Below, one piece after another: positions 41,463 through 49,770 of a stretch of DNA of 64,000 nucleotides (position 1 is the stretch's first letter; each line of letters starts with the position of its first letter). A program made the translations under genes and the position numbers. The stretch lies in NCBI RefSeq assembly GCF_002931075.1, contig NZ_PSTQ01000004.1, forward strand, positions 1 to 64,000, in the 5' to 3' direction. The notes beneath the pieces are model-generated. The model was given only the letters and a program-made list of their open reading frames with translations. It searched no databases and was not told the origin of the DNA. Origin of the DNA: Pseudoclavibacter sp. AY1F1 (GTDB lineage: Bacteria; Actinomycetota; Actinomycetes; Actinomycetales; Microbacteriaceae).

Positions 41463-42797
41463 CTAGACCTCGGACCCCCGCGTTCCCGCCGCGTATTCGT
41501 CAAGGCCCTTCGTGTCGCCCTTCGTGTCCTGCTCCCACGCGTCGAGCACCGGCGTCACGATGCGCCAGAGCTCCTCGGCGACGTCACCGCGCACCGACAG
41601 GAGCGTGTTGCCGGCCAGCATTCCGGCGATGACCCTCGCGTACGGGTCTGCGCTGTTGTCACCCGCGGGGGCACGGAGCTGGATGCGCGTCGGCGGCGTC
41701 CCATCGTCGCCCGGCGTCAGGATCATCTCCTGTCGAGCACCGCCGATGCCCTTCGCGGAACGCAACACAAACGGCACGTCACGCCACCTCGGAGTGTCCA
41801 CCCGTAGCGTTATCTCCGCGAGCGTCTCCGTGTTCCGGGCGACGTCCACGTCCTCCTCGTCGACGTAGGCCGGGAGCCGTTTGCCTCCGACCTCACCGGC
41901 CGTGTACCGGGCCCGGCGAGCCGAGACCGGGCTGTCGTCCCACACCTTGACGGCCCGCAGCACCTCGGCCACCGCATCGCCGACGGCCCCGGCGTGCTCA
42001 CCGGGGTGCTCCATCGCCGCGAGCGCGAGGATGAGCAGGAGGTGGCTCTGCAGCATGTCCCGGAGCGCGCCGGTCTCGTCGTAGAAGGCGCCGCGCCCCT
42101 CGATGCCCAGCTCCTCTTCGAAGATGATCTCGACGCGACCTGGACCGGCGTGCGGTCCCGGACCGGCACCACCATGCTCGCCGGCAGCGTGCGGGCGGAC
42201 GACGCCACTCTGCTCGATGAGTTCGCGCGACCGGATCAGCTCCACAGCGGTCGGCGTTCCCAGGAAGTGGTCGATCCGCCAGAGACGCTCCTCAGGAATC
42301 ACCTCGGCAAGGGCCCTGTTGAGTTCCCGCGCGTCAGCCTCGTTCTCGCCGAATGGCTTCTCGATGGCGATCCTCAGGTCATCGGGGAGCTCCAGCTCGG
42401 CAAGAGCGGCCGCCACTTTGCGGCCCATCGCGGGCGGCAGGGCGATGTAGAGCAGGGGCGAGCTCGGGCACTCCTCGAGGAGCTCGCGCAGCTCGTCGGC
42501 CGAAGATGCATCGGTCTGCACGAACTCGGACCTCGACACGAGGCCGTCGATCGTCGCCTGTGAGACGCCAGCGCCCTCGAGGCTCCGTTCGACGACACCC
42601 CGCCATTCGTCCCGCGACTGCGCCGTGCGGGCCGCGCCGATGACGTGCACTTCGACCTCCGGGCTCGCGTCGACGACGCGCGCGATCCCTGGGAGCAGGA
42701 AGCGCTCGGTCAGATCACCACCCGCGCCGAGAATGGCGATCGTCCGCGCGACTCGGCCGTCGATGGCGACCTCTGGAATATTGACAGTCGTGCGCAT
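41463..42797 (-). CDS. Glucose-6-phosphate dehydrogenase-like protein, divergent
   Basis: A 444-residue homologue of G6PDH. The N-terminal dinucleotide site is I-L-G-A-G-G-D-L-T-E-R-F-L (family G-A-S-G-D-L-T). The substrate motif reads R-I-D-H-F-L-G-T-P where canonical enzymes have R-I-D-H-Y-L-G-K-E, so the phosphate-binding lysine is absent. The catalytic His context (G-R-G-A-F-Y-D-E-T-G-A-L-R-D-M-L-Q-S-H) is kept. A Gly/His-rich insert (E-H-G-G-A-G-P-G-P-H) interrupts the middle. The ATG follows GGGAGGT; the longer frame upstream is repeat-derived. It is likely a paralogue with altered activity rather than the housekeeping zwf. Confidence 0.8.
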   Translation of the reverse strand: MRTTVNIPEVAIDGRVARTIAILGAGGDLTERFLLPGIARVVDASPEVEVHVIGAARTAQSRDEWRGVVERSLEGAGVSQATIDGLVSRSEFVQTDASSADELRELLEECPSSPLLYIALPPAMGRKVAAALAELELPDDLRIAIEKPFGENEADARELNRALAEVIPEERLWRIDHFLGTPTAVELIRSRELIEQSGVVRPHAAGEHGGAGPGPHAGPGRVEIIFEEELGIEGRGAFYDETGALRDMLQSHLLLILALAAMEHPGEHAGAVGDAVAEVLRAVKVWDDSPVSARRARYTAGEVGGKRLPAYVDEEDVDVARNTETLAEITLRVDTPRWRDVPFVLRSAKGIGGARQEMILTPGDDGTPPTRIQLRAPAGDNSADPYARVIAGMLAGNTLLSVRGDVAEELWRIVTPVLDAWEQDTKGDTKGLDEYAAGTRGSEV

Positions 42798-43956
42798 AGG
42801 ACCTCCCGGTGGTAGCTGGCGTCGTGCTGGCTGGTTTCGTGCTGGCTGGCTTCGTGGTGGCTTGCTCAGTGGTGGCTGGCGTCGTGCTGGCTGGCTTCGT
42901 GGTGGCTTGCTCATCCGGCGCGAGACTACGCGCCCACGCCCGGGAATCGGCCGGTCGCTGCTGCTCGGACGGCCTCGGACGGCCTCGAACGGCCTCGAAC
43001 GGCGACGAGCGAGGCACGATGGCGTAGTCGAACTCGCCGACGTAGCGGAACACGTCTCCGAGCAGGGGCGCCCGCAGCCGAACGTCCACGCACTGGCGGC
43101 CATCGCCGTCGGGATGCGCGCGCTCGTCGAGCGTCATCGTCACGATGCGCGGCAGCGGCACACGAAGCGTGCCGAGCCCGGGTGCGACCGCCCTCCCCCG
43201 CGCCCGTGCGGCGCTCCGCGCTGCCGGCACTCGCATCCGCACGGTCGGCACGCGCATCCGTACGGCCGGCACTCGCATCCGCACGGTCGGCACGCGCATC
43301 CGGAGCGCCAACCGCGTTGACCGCATCCGCAAGCCTCCATCGTGCACGGTGAGTTCAAGCTCGACCTCCAGCCCCCGACGACGGCCGAGCGCGTCGACGA
43401 GGCGCACGGATCCGTCCGCGCCACGCACGACCCGCATGGTGTCCTCCATGACCCGCGTGACCCGCTGGAAGGTGAACTCGCGCCGAGCCGAGAGCGCGCC
43501 GGCACCCGCAGGCGTGTTGACCACCGCGAACGGCACGTCGCGCCCGCGTTCCGGAAAGAGGATGCGACGCCATGCGAGCCAGGCGAACACCGGCCGCAGC
43601 GCTCGGTGTCGGGACCCGGCCCACGAGTACACGCCGTGACCCCGGCCCTCGTAACCGGGTGGGAGTGCGCCGAAGTACCGACGCAGCTGCGGATGAAGCC
43701 GGGCGATGTCCTCGCCGAGAACCCGTTCGTAGACCGAGAGTTCCAGCAAATCACCGCGATTGGTGTCGCGAATCAGGCCCGGCTCACCCGTCCTGCCAGC
43801 CTCACCCATCAGGCCCGACTCACCCGTCCTGCCAGCCTCACCCATCAGGCCCGACTCGCTCGTCAGGCCCGGCTCACCCGTCAGGCCCGGCTCACCCGTC
43901 AGGCCCGGCTCGCTCGTCAGGCCCAGCTCACCCGTCAGGCCAGCCTCACGCTTCAT
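42715..43956 (-). CDS. DUF4166 protein with three internal tandem-repeat tracts
   Basis: A 413-residue protein. The DUF4166 core (about residues 75-330) begins S-V-Y-E-R-V-L-G-E-D-I-A-R-L-H-P-Q-L-R-R-Y-F-G and includes G-R-G-H-G-V-Y and L-F-P-E-R-G-R-D-V-P-F. DUF4166 often partners with TIGR01777 epimerases, as it does across the promoter here. Repeats swell the protein: ten T-G-E-P-G-L units at the N-terminus, M-R-V-P-(T/A)-V-R in the middle, and T-K-P-A-S repeats at the C-terminus. The C-terminal tail runs 83 bases into the G6PDH-like gene in another frame, an unusually long same-strand overlap, so the last ~80 residues may be a by-product of repeat growth. Its ATG overlaps the TetR stop (ATGA). 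Confidence 0.75.
   Translation of the reverse strand: MKREAGLTGELGLTSEPGLTGEPGLTGEPGLTSESGLMGEAGRTGESGLMGEAGRTGEPGLIRDTNRGDLLELSVYERVLGEDIARLHPQLRRYFGALPPGYEGRGHGVYSWAGSRHRALRPVFAWLAWRRILFPERGRDVPFAVVNTPAGAGALSARREFTFQRVTRVMEDTMRVVRGADGSVRLVDALGRRRGLEVELELTVHDGGLRMRSTRLALRMRVPTVRMRVPAVRMRVPTVRMRVPAARSAARARGRAVAPGLGTLRVPLPRIVTMTLDERAHPDGDGRQCVDVRLRAPLLGDVFRYVGEFDYAIVPRSSPFEAVRGRPRPSEQQRPADSRAWARSLAPDEQATTKPASTTPATTEQATTKPASTKPASTTPATTGRSYAHDCQYSRGRHRRPSRADDRHSRRGW
42809..42913 (-). repeat. 15-bp tandem repeat, seven units
   Basis: Seven imperfect 15-bp units (plus-strand type GTGCTGGCTGGCTTC) coding T-K-P-A-S / T-T-P-A-T in the DUF4166 tail, just upstream of the G6PDH-like start. Confidence 0.9.
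43228..43303 (-). repeat. 21/42-bp tandem repeat inside the DUF4166 gene
   Basis: Three full 21-bp units and a partial one; units 1 and 3 are identical, giving a 42-bp higher-order period. They encode R-M-R-V-P-T-V / R-M-R-V-P-A-V. Confidence 0.92.
43774..43953 (-). repeat. 18-bp tandem repeat, ten units, at the DUF4166 N-terminus
   Basis: Ten 18-bp units (type CAGGCCCGGCTCACCCGT) encode T-G-E-P-G-L and variants directly after the start codon. Two units occur as an alternating pair, implying block duplication. Confidence 0.93.
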
Positions 43957-44693
43957 GCCCGGATGGACCCGGCGAGCGCCAGGAGCTCCCGCAGCGGTGC
44001 GCGCACGACGGGGATCCGTGTGAGCGGAAGTGTCATGCGCAGCAGGTTGAGGGCGCGGTCGAGGATGCCCCGTGTGCGAGTCTGGCCGGGCGTCGGATCG
44101 TAGACCCACAGGAGCGCCAGCAGCAGGTGGCTCAGCACGAGCACCTGCGGGAGGCCCGCCCTGAACTCGTCAGGCAGCGGCGACTTCGCGCCCTCAACGG
44201 CGCGTTCGAAGAGCCCCCGGATCACCGCGAGCGCCGGCGCCGATTCCTCGGAGAGTGGGTTGATGGGCGAGCGGGGCGACACGGAGGCTGCGAGGAATTC
44301 CGGGGCGTGCGGGTGGTACGGCTCGAGCTGCTCGAGCCCCGTGCGGTAGACGATGGCGAGGCGGTCGACGAGGTCGCGTTCCCCTTCCAGCTGCGGCTCG
44401 GCGGTGTCAGCATGCGCCTCCTGCACGTCGAGGTACAGCTCCTGGACGAGGTGGTTCTTCGTCGCGAAGTGGTAGTTCGTGGTGCCGACCGATACCCCGG
44501 CTTCCTCGGCGATGCGACGGAGCGTCGTCGCTTCGTACCCGCGCTCGCGGAAGGAACGGAGCGCGACGTCGCGGATGAGGGCCCTGGTGCGCTCACGTTT
44601 CGTGGGCCACGCTGACGGCTCGCCAGCCCGGCCATCCGGCCTTTCTGACTCGACCGACTCTTCGCGACCAGCACCAGATTCAAAACTGAACAT
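43953..44693 (-). CDS. TetR-family transcriptional regulator
   Basis: A 246-residue regulator. After a charged leader of ~30 residues, the HTH reads R-T-R-A-L-I-R-D-V-A-L-R-S-F-R-E-R-G-Y-E-A-T-T-L-style sequence, then I-A-E-E-A-G-V-S-V-G-T-T-N-Y-H-F-A-T-K, the classic TetR recognition helix. The C-terminal ligand/dimer domain is helical and not diagnostic. The ATG lies within a 14-bp palindrome, so the protein probably represses itself and the divergent epimerase gene. Its stop overlaps the DUF4166 start (ATGA). Confidence 0.93.
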   Translation of the reverse strand: MFSFESGAGREESVESERPDGRAGEPSAWPTKRERTRALIRDVALRSFRERGYEATTLRRIAEEAGVSVGTTNYHFATKNHLVQELYLDVQEAHADTAEPQLEGERDLVDRLAIVYRTGLEQLEPYHPHAPEFLAASVSPRSPINPLSEESAPALAVIRGLFERAVEGAKSPLPDEFRAGLPQVLVLSHLLLALLWVYDPTPGQTRTRGILDRALNLLRMTLPLTRIPVVRAPLRELLALAGSIRA

Positions 44694-44712
44694 GTTCAGA
44701 AAGTACTACACT
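44686..44712. promoter_or_regulatory. 14-bp palindrome and leaderless -10 between TetR and epimerase genes
   Basis: CTGAACATGTTCAG (44686-44699) is a perfect palindrome that includes the TetR start codon. TACACT (44707-44712) ends 7 nt before the divergent ATG and is the probable -10 of the epimerase gene. A bound TetR dimer would block both directions. Confidence 0.7.
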
Positions 44713-44719
44713 CGACCCC

Positions 44720-45781
44720 ATGGAGCACCAGAGCCACGCCAAGCAGGGCGACGCTACAGCGGACCACGCCGAGCGGAGCCACTCCGGACAGGACCACGGC
44801 CAGTCGGGAAGGGCCCGCGTTGTCATCGCCGGAGCGAGTGGGTTCTTGGGTCGTGCGCTCGTCGCCGCCTTCGAGGGCGACGGCTGGGAGGTTGTCCGCG
44901 TCGGGCGCCGAGAGTCGGTGCGCTGGGGCGATCGCGACGCGATCGAGCGGGCCGTCGACGGCGCCGACGTGCTCATCAACCTGGCAGGCAAGTCCGTCAA
45001 CTGCCGCTACAACAACGCCAACCGGAACGAGATCCTGCGCTCCCGCGTCGAGACGACCGCCGAGCTCGGGAGAGCCGTTGCAGCTGTGTCCGCCCCTCCC
45101 CGGGTCTGGTTCAACGCATCCACCGCCACCATCTACCGCCACGCGACCGACCGCCCGAACACTGAAGCCGAAGGTGAACTCGGCAAGGGCTTCTCCGTCG
45201 ACGTCGCCCGCAGCTGGGAGCGCGTCTTCTTCGAGGGCGAGCTGCCAGGCACCCGACGCGTCGCGCTCCGCATGGCGATCGTGCTCGGCGACGGGCCCGC
45301 CGCCAGCACGCTGTTCACCCTCGCCCGCTTGGGACTCGGCGGGCCGAACATCGACGGCTGGGCACCGAACCACCGCCGATACCGGGGCATCGGCCTCACG
45401 CCCAGTGGCGACGGCAGTGCTCCGCAGTACCGAACGCGGGGGCGGCAGAAGTTCAGCTGGGTGCACGTCGACGACGTCGTCGGGTCCGTTCGGTTCCTCC
45501 TCGAGCGCGACGACCTCGACGGGGTCGTCAACGTCAGCAGCCCGAACCCGAGCGACAACCGCACGCTCATGGCGGGCATCCGCCGGGTTGTGCGCGCCCC
45601 CTTCGGAATCCCCTCCTGGCGGTGGATGCTCGAGCCCGCCATGGCCGTCCTGCGCACCGAGCCGGAGCTCATCCTGAAGAGCCGATGGGTCATGCCAGAG
45701 CGACTGACGGATGCCGGCTACCACTTCGAGCACCCGGAACTCAACCCCGTGCTGCGGCTGGTGGCAAGGGAGTTAGGCTGA
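44720..45781 (+). CDS. TIGR01777-family NAD-dependent epimerase (SDR39U1-like) with DUF1731 tail
   Basis: A 353-residue extended SDR. A His/Gln-rich leader of ~30 residues precedes the dinucleotide motif V-I-A-G-A-S-G-F-L-G-R-A. L-I-N-L-A-G-K-S-V-N-C-R-Y is the TIGR01777 signature, followed by N-A-S-T-A-T-I-Y-R-H and W-V-H-V-D-D-V-V-G. The DUF1731 C-terminal domain includes R-W-V-M-P-E-R-L-T-D-A-G-Y-x-F. The second motif in related proteins reads Y-G; here Ser/Thr-Ile-Tyr is present. Substrate unknown. Leaderless start behind TACACT. Confidence 0.92.
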   Translation: MEHQSHAKQGDATADHAERSHSGQDHGQSGRARVVIAGASGFLGRALVAAFEGDGWEVVRVGRRESVRWGDRDAIERAVDGADVLINLAGKSVNCRYNNANRNEILRSRVETTAELGRAVAAVSAPPRVWFNASTATIYRHATDRPNTEAEGELGKGFSVDVARSWERVFFEGELPGTRRVALRMAIVLGDGPAASTLFTLARLGLGGPNIDGWAPNHRRYRGIGLTPSGDGSAPQYRTRGRQKFSWVHVDDVVGSVRFLLERDDLDGVVNVSSPNPSDNRTLMAGIRRVVRAPFGIPSWRWMLEPAMAVLRTEPELILKSRWVMPERLTDAGYHFEHPELNPVLRLVARELG

Positions 45782-45824
45782 GCCGCCCCACTCCCCTCGG
45801 CAGGTTCGGAGACCTCTCCCCTCG

Positions 45825-46808
45825 ATGACGCACGCCACCGCACGCCTCGCGCACTTCGCGGAGTTCTTCGCATCCAGCGGCGACCCTGAGACCAACACTC
45901 GCGCCGACGCCACCACCGACGGCGACGCCACCACCGCAGCCACCGCCGTCATCAGCCCGGATGCCGACGACCGGCCCATCGGTCTCGCAATCGGCAACTG
46001 CCAGGCCGAGTCGCTCCGCCTGGCCCTCGGCGACGATGTCCGTTTCGTGCGCACACCGCCGGTGCACGAGCTCGAAGCCAGCGACCTCCCCCACCTCGAG
46101 TCCTGGCTCTCACGGGCGAGCTTCCTCGTCTCCCAGCCGATCCGTGACGACTACCACGGGCTGCCCGTCGGCACGAGACAGCTCACCGCGCAGTTGCGAG
46201 CAGGGGCGCGAACGGTGCTCTTCCCCGTCATCCGCTTCGCGGGGCTCTACCCGTTCCAGGCGATCGTCCGCCCACCCTCCGACACCTCACTGGTGCCGCC
46301 ACTTGTCCCGTACCACGACCTCCGGACGCTGGCAGAGGCCGCCGGTGCCGACCCGCTGCCCGGCAGCGCGTCGCCCGCCGCGGTCCTGGCGGTCGCCGCC
46401 GAGTCGGTCTCGCAGCTGCGGACTCGAGAAGACCACCACGGCACGGTGTCCGTCTCGGACCTGTTCGCCCACCCCTCGTTCGCGCAGGCCCGCACCATCA
46501 ACCACCCAGGGAACCCGATCTGGCTCGAGACGGCGCGCCGGGTTCGAGACGGGCTCGGCCTGCCGGAGATGGAGCTCTCCCTGGAGCGCGAGATCTTGAA
46601 CTCCATCCACGCCCCGCGTGAGCAGTCGGTCATCGATGCCTGGGGGCTCCCCGACAAGGCAACCGCCTCGTGGACGGTCAACGGCCAATCCATCGACACC
46701 GAGCGCATCCGGGCCGCGCACCTCGACTGGTACGCGAAGCATCCGGACGCCGTCGCGGCGGGCCTCGCCAGACACGGCGCGACCATGCACACACTGAGGG
46801 CGATATGA
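45825..46808 (+). CDS. WcbI-family polysaccharide biosynthesis putative acetyltransferase
   Basis: A 327-residue protein. After ~45 variable residues the WcbI-type opening I-G-L-A-I-G-N-C-Q-A-E-S-L-R-L-A-L appears, with the G-N-C-Q motif that holds the active centre. F-L-V-S-Q-P-I-R-D-D-Y and F-P-V-I-R-F-A-G-L-Y-P, N-H-P-G-N-P-I-W are also typical. WcbI from Burkholderia binds CoA and is needed for capsule. It is first of three coupled genes with two glycosyltransferases. Confidence 0.85.
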   Translation: MTHATARLAHFAEFFASSGDPETNTRADATTDGDATTAATAVISPDADDRPIGLAIGNCQAESLRLALGDDVRFVRTPPVHELEASDLPHLESWLSRASFLVSQPIRDDYHGLPVGTRQLTAQLRAGARTVLFPVIRFAGLYPFQAIVRPPSDTSLVPPLVPYHDLRTLAEAAGADPLPGSASPAAVLAVAAESVSQLRTREDHHGTVSVSDLFAHPSFAQARTINHPGNPIWLETARRVRDGLGLPEMELSLEREILNSIHAPREQSVIDAWGLPDKATASWTVNGQSIDTERIRAAHLDWYAKHPDAVAAGLARHGATMHTLRAI

Positions 46809-47782
46809 GCGCCGCTCCCCTGCTGCTGCACCGAGACGACGAGACCCACGGCGTCGACCAGTACGCGCGAGCGGTTGCGACGGCCGTCGCAAAGCTCGAC
46901 GTCGAAGTCACCTACCGCAGCGCGCACGGGCTCGACTCCTCGCAGCTCGCCCACGTGCACTTCACCGACCGACTCTGGGGCAGCAGCCCGGAGCGAGCCG
47001 CGGAGCGCTTCGAGCGCCTCGCCGCGCGAGGTCCGGTGAGCGTCACGCTGCACGACGTTCCGCAGTCCTCCGACGGCAGTCGCGGCTTCCCGCGCCGCAC
47101 CGAGTGCTACCGGCGGGTCGTGCAAGCCGCCGCTGGCACCGTCTGCAACAGCGCGCACGAGCAGCGCCTGCTCGAGGTCGCCCTCGGCCGTCACGTCGCG
47201 GTGCACGTCGTGCCGCTGCCCGCGCAGCCCCCGCAGCCGCGGGCCGCCGACTGGCGCCCGAGCGACGAGGTCGCCGTGCTCGGCTTCTACTACCCGGGCA
47301 AGGGGCACCTGGAAGTCGTCGAGGCCGTCGCGGCGCTGCCCGTCGAGAGCAGGCCGCGCGTCGTGGCGCTGGGGTGCGCCTCGTCAGGCCACGAGCAGGA
47401 GCTGCTCGACCTCGGGCGGCACGCGGCGCAGCTCGGTGTCGATTTCACGAGCACGGGCTTCCTGTCGACTGCGGAGCGCCTTGCTCGCAGTCGGGCCGTC
47501 GCCGTGCCGATCATCGCCCACCAGCATGTCTCGGCCTCGGGTTCGCTCACCGACTGGCTCTCGGCCGGGCGCAGGCCATTGACGGTCGACTCCGACTACT
47601 TCCGTGAGATGGATGCCATCCGTCCCGAGACGATGCACCTCGTGCGCCCGGGACACCTCGCCGAGGAGCTGCAGGCGGCGCTCATGCATCCGGAATCGAC
47701 CTGGCTCGACGAAGCCACGTCGACCTCCCCGAGCCTCGAAGAGATCGCGCGGGCCTACCTCAGCTGGTGGGCCGAGCTGTGA
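46805..47782 (+). CDS. Glycosyltransferase, GT-B/GT4-like
   Basis: A 325-residue protein with two Rossmann-like halves. L-A-H-V-H-F-T-D-R-L-W and V-S-V-T-L-H-D-V-P in the acceptor half, and V-L-G-F-Y-Y-P-G-K-G-H-L-E-V-V-E-A-V in the donor half, resemble family 4 transferases. The C-terminal G-S-L-T-D-W-L-S-A-G-R-R-P-L-T replaces the usual G-x-x-E-A-x-A-x-G-x-P-V motif. ATGA and GTGA overlaps couple it to WcbI and GT2. Sugar and acceptor are unknown. Confidence 0.8.
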   Translation: MSAAPLLLHRDDETHGVDQYARAVATAVAKLDVEVTYRSAHGLDSSQLAHVHFTDRLWGSSPERAAERFERLAARGPVSVTLHDVPQSSDGSRGFPRRTECYRRVVQAAAGTVCNSAHEQRLLEVALGRHVAVHVVPLPAQPPQPRAADWRPSDEVAVLGFYYPGKGHLEVVEAVAALPVESRPRVVALGCASSGHEQELLDLGRHAAQLGVDFTSTGFLSTAERLARSRAVAVPIIAHQHVSASGSLTDWLSAGRRPLTVDSDYFREMDAIRPETMHLVRPGHLAEELQAALMHPESTWLDEATSTSPSLEEIARAYLSWWAEL

Positions 47783-49212
47783 CGCGGGACGCGGCGAGTC
47801 CACCGCCGTTCGGCCGCTCCGTGCCAGGAAACCGCTGGGACCTCGTGGATTCACGCGAGGCCACGGAATCAGCATCCGCCCGGTCCGTGTCCGTCATCGT
47901 CGCCCACTTCGAGCAGCAGACGGAGTTGGATCGCACCCTCGCCGCCCTCGCGCGGCAGACGCACCCGGCGCACCTGCTCGAGGTCATCGTCGTCGACGAC
48001 GGCTCACGCGAGCCGCCGGTCGTCCCCTCCGGCGTCCGGCTGCTCGTGCAGGAGAACCTCGGCTTCCGGGCCGGGGCGGCGCGCAACCTCGGCGCACGAA
48101 ACGCGACGGGCGAGATCCTCTGCTTCCTCGACGCCGACACGTCGCCGGAGCCCGAGTACGTGACCCGGATGGCGGCACTCCCGTCGGTGCTGCCCGAGGC
48201 GGTCGTCGCGGGTCACCGCAAGCACGCTGACTTCGCGGGGGTGGATGCGCAGGCGCCGGTCGAGGTGGCGGGTCCCGCACGTGAGCTGCCCGAGCCGGCC
48301 TGGCTTGCCGCCGCCTACCGGGACTCTGGGAACCTGTTGGAGGCCGACAACCGCTCGTACCGGTTTGTCATCGGCGCCGTGTTCTCGTGCACGCGCTGGT
48401 TCTTCGCCGAGACCGCGGGCTTCGACGAGGACTTCCTCGGCTACGGCGGCGAGGACTGGGAGTGGTCGCACCGAGCGTGGCTGGCTGGCGCAGTGCTGGC
48501 CCACGAGCCGTCGGCCGTCGCCTGGCACGACGGGCCAGACTGGGCGGGTCGGAGCGCCGAGGACACGAACCGACAAGAGCAGAAGAACCGCGAGACGCTC
48601 ATGCTCGCGCAGAAGATCGGCGTCGACGGTTCACGCCCGCTGGCGCTCCGCACGGCGGCCACCGACGTCGTCGTCGTCCTCCATTCCGCGCCGAGCGCGG
48701 GCGCGGCCTTCGTGTGCGTCGACACCCTGTTGGCCCAGCTCCCCCACGCGACCGTGGTGGTCCCGGCCGAGGTGCATCCGGTCTTCGGCCCGGACCAACG
48801 TGTGGTCCCGGCCACCGGACAGCTTCCGCGGGGACGGGTCCGCATCGATCTGAGCGCGGCCGTGCACTTCGGCGAGACTGGGCAGGCTATGGCCGAGTCC
48901 GAGTCCGAGTCCGAGCCCGAGCCCAAGCCCAAGCCCAAGTCCGAGCCCGAGCCCGAGTCCGAGTCCGAGCCGTCGGGGATAGGAGAATCTGCACTGCAGT
49001 GCGCGGTCGCGCAGGTCGGCGTCTCGGACCTCGGCACGGTGCGCCTGGGCCCCCACGTCGTCGTGAGCTCCGAACGTGCGTTGCGCCGCGCAGAACGTTG
49101 GGGGCCGAAGGCAGGCTGGCGGACCGCCCAGGGCTCCGATGGCTCGATCACCGTCATCCCTGGCGACGTCAGCGTCGCGGCTCACCTCGGCGGCTGGCTG
49201 GCGCTCGGCTGA
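47779..49212 (+). CDS. Glycosyltransferase family 2 protein with acidic repeat linker
   Basis: A 477-residue protein. The GT-A domain (about residues 35-285) has V-I-V-V-D-D-G-S-R, the metal-binding C-F-L-D-A-D-T-S and G-G-E-D-W-E-W, the last resembling the galactosyltransferase C-terminal motif. It is followed by a second region (290-370) with its own alpha/beta pattern, a charged S-E-S-E / P-E-P-K linker from hexanucleotide repeats (about 372-398), and a conserved-looking C-terminal part. There are no membrane helices. It probably adds sugars to a surface glycan with its two upstream partners. Confidence 0.87.
   Translation: MTRDAASPPPFGRSVPGNRWDLVDSREATESASARSVSVIVAHFEQQTELDRTLAALARQTHPAHLLEVIVVDDGSREPPVVPSGVRLLVQENLGFRAGAARNLGARNATGEILCFLDADTSPEPEYVTRMAALPSVLPEAVVAGHRKHADFAGVDAQAPVEVAGPARELPEPAWLAAAYRDSGNLLEADNRSYRFVIGAVFSCTRWFFAETAGFDEDFLGYGGEDWEWSHRAWLAGAVLAHEPSAVAWHDGPDWAGRSAEDTNRQEQKNRETLMLAQKIGVDGSRPLALRTAATDVVVVLHSAPSAGAAFVCVDTLLAQLPHATVVVPAEVHPVFGPDQRVVPATGQLPRGRVRIDLSAAVHFGETGQAMAESESESEPEPKPKPKSEPEPESESEPSGIGESALQCAVAQVGVSDLGTVRLGPHVVVSSERALRRAERWGPKAGWRTAQGSDGSITVIPGDVSVAAHLGGWLALG
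48893..48970 (+). repeat. Hexanucleotide repeats in the GT2 gene
   Basis: About thirteen GAGTCC/GAGCCC/AAGCCC hexamers encode Glu-Ser, Glu-Pro and Lys-Pro dipeptides in a linker. Confidence 0.88.
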
Positions 49213-49241
49213 CTCCCGCCGTGATGTCCGGCGCAGCCGGG

Positions 49242-49562
49242 TCAGTCGCCGGCCGCGCCCTCCCCTGGCAGCTTGCCGCGCCACTTGGGATCGAATTCCG
49301 GATGCGGCTCCCAGGTCGCGGCGAGCGTCACGATCAGCTGCAGGCTGAGCCGTTCGCCTTCGCTTGCCGGGTCAGCACCGAACAGGTACTCGAGGGCCTT
49401 CTCCTCCTCGTCGGCGCCGAGCAACCAGTCGACGATGTCGTCCTCCTCACCGCCGGAGACGACCTCTTCGGCGACGCGGAGCAGCCGGCGGTAGGCGAGC
49501 TCGACCGCCGGCGGGAGCGCGCCCTCGGCGAGCCGAGCCATCACGAATTGCTTCGGGTTCAT
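49242..49562 (-). CDS. Hypothetical acidic protein
   Basis: A 106-residue soluble protein, strongly acidic in the middle (V-V-S-G-G-E-E-D-D-I-V-D-W and G-A-D-E-E-E-K-A-L-E-Y). It begins M-N-P-K-Q-F-V-M-A-R-L-A-E-G and ends P-E-F-D-P-K-W-R-G-K-L. No domain is recognised. It faces the GT2 gene convergently and the ABC exporter divergently. Codon bias is consistent with coding. Confidence 0.6.
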   Translation of the reverse strand: MNPKQFVMARLAEGALPPAVELAYRRLLRVAEEVVSGGEEDDIVDWLLGADEEEKALEYLFGADPASEGERLSLQLIVTLAATWEPHPEFDPKWRGKLPGEGAAGD

Positions 49563-49770
49563 GCGCTCATTCTGTCCTCGCGGAGCACGGACCGGCCGTG
49601 AGGGGGGCGAAATTCTCGAATGTAGGGAAAAATGGGAAGGTCGCCCTCACCTTGGGCGTCGCGCAGTGGAGCGTTCGCTCATCTTGGGCACCTCGCATCC
49701 GGAGCATCTCGCAGTCGGAGGGCACCGTCCGAGAGCAACTCACTGCACCGCACAGCCAGGAGGCCACCGC

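Noticed and set aside
42798-43103. Extended N-terminus for the G6PDH-like protein
   Set aside because: It consists of frame-shifted 15-bp repeat translation; the ATG at 42797 has a good GGGAGGT site.
48441-49284. Leu/Gly-repeat minus-strand ORFs opposite the GT2 gene
   Set aside because: Shadows of the GAGTCC hexamer repeat; the plus frame has clear glycosyltransferase motifs.
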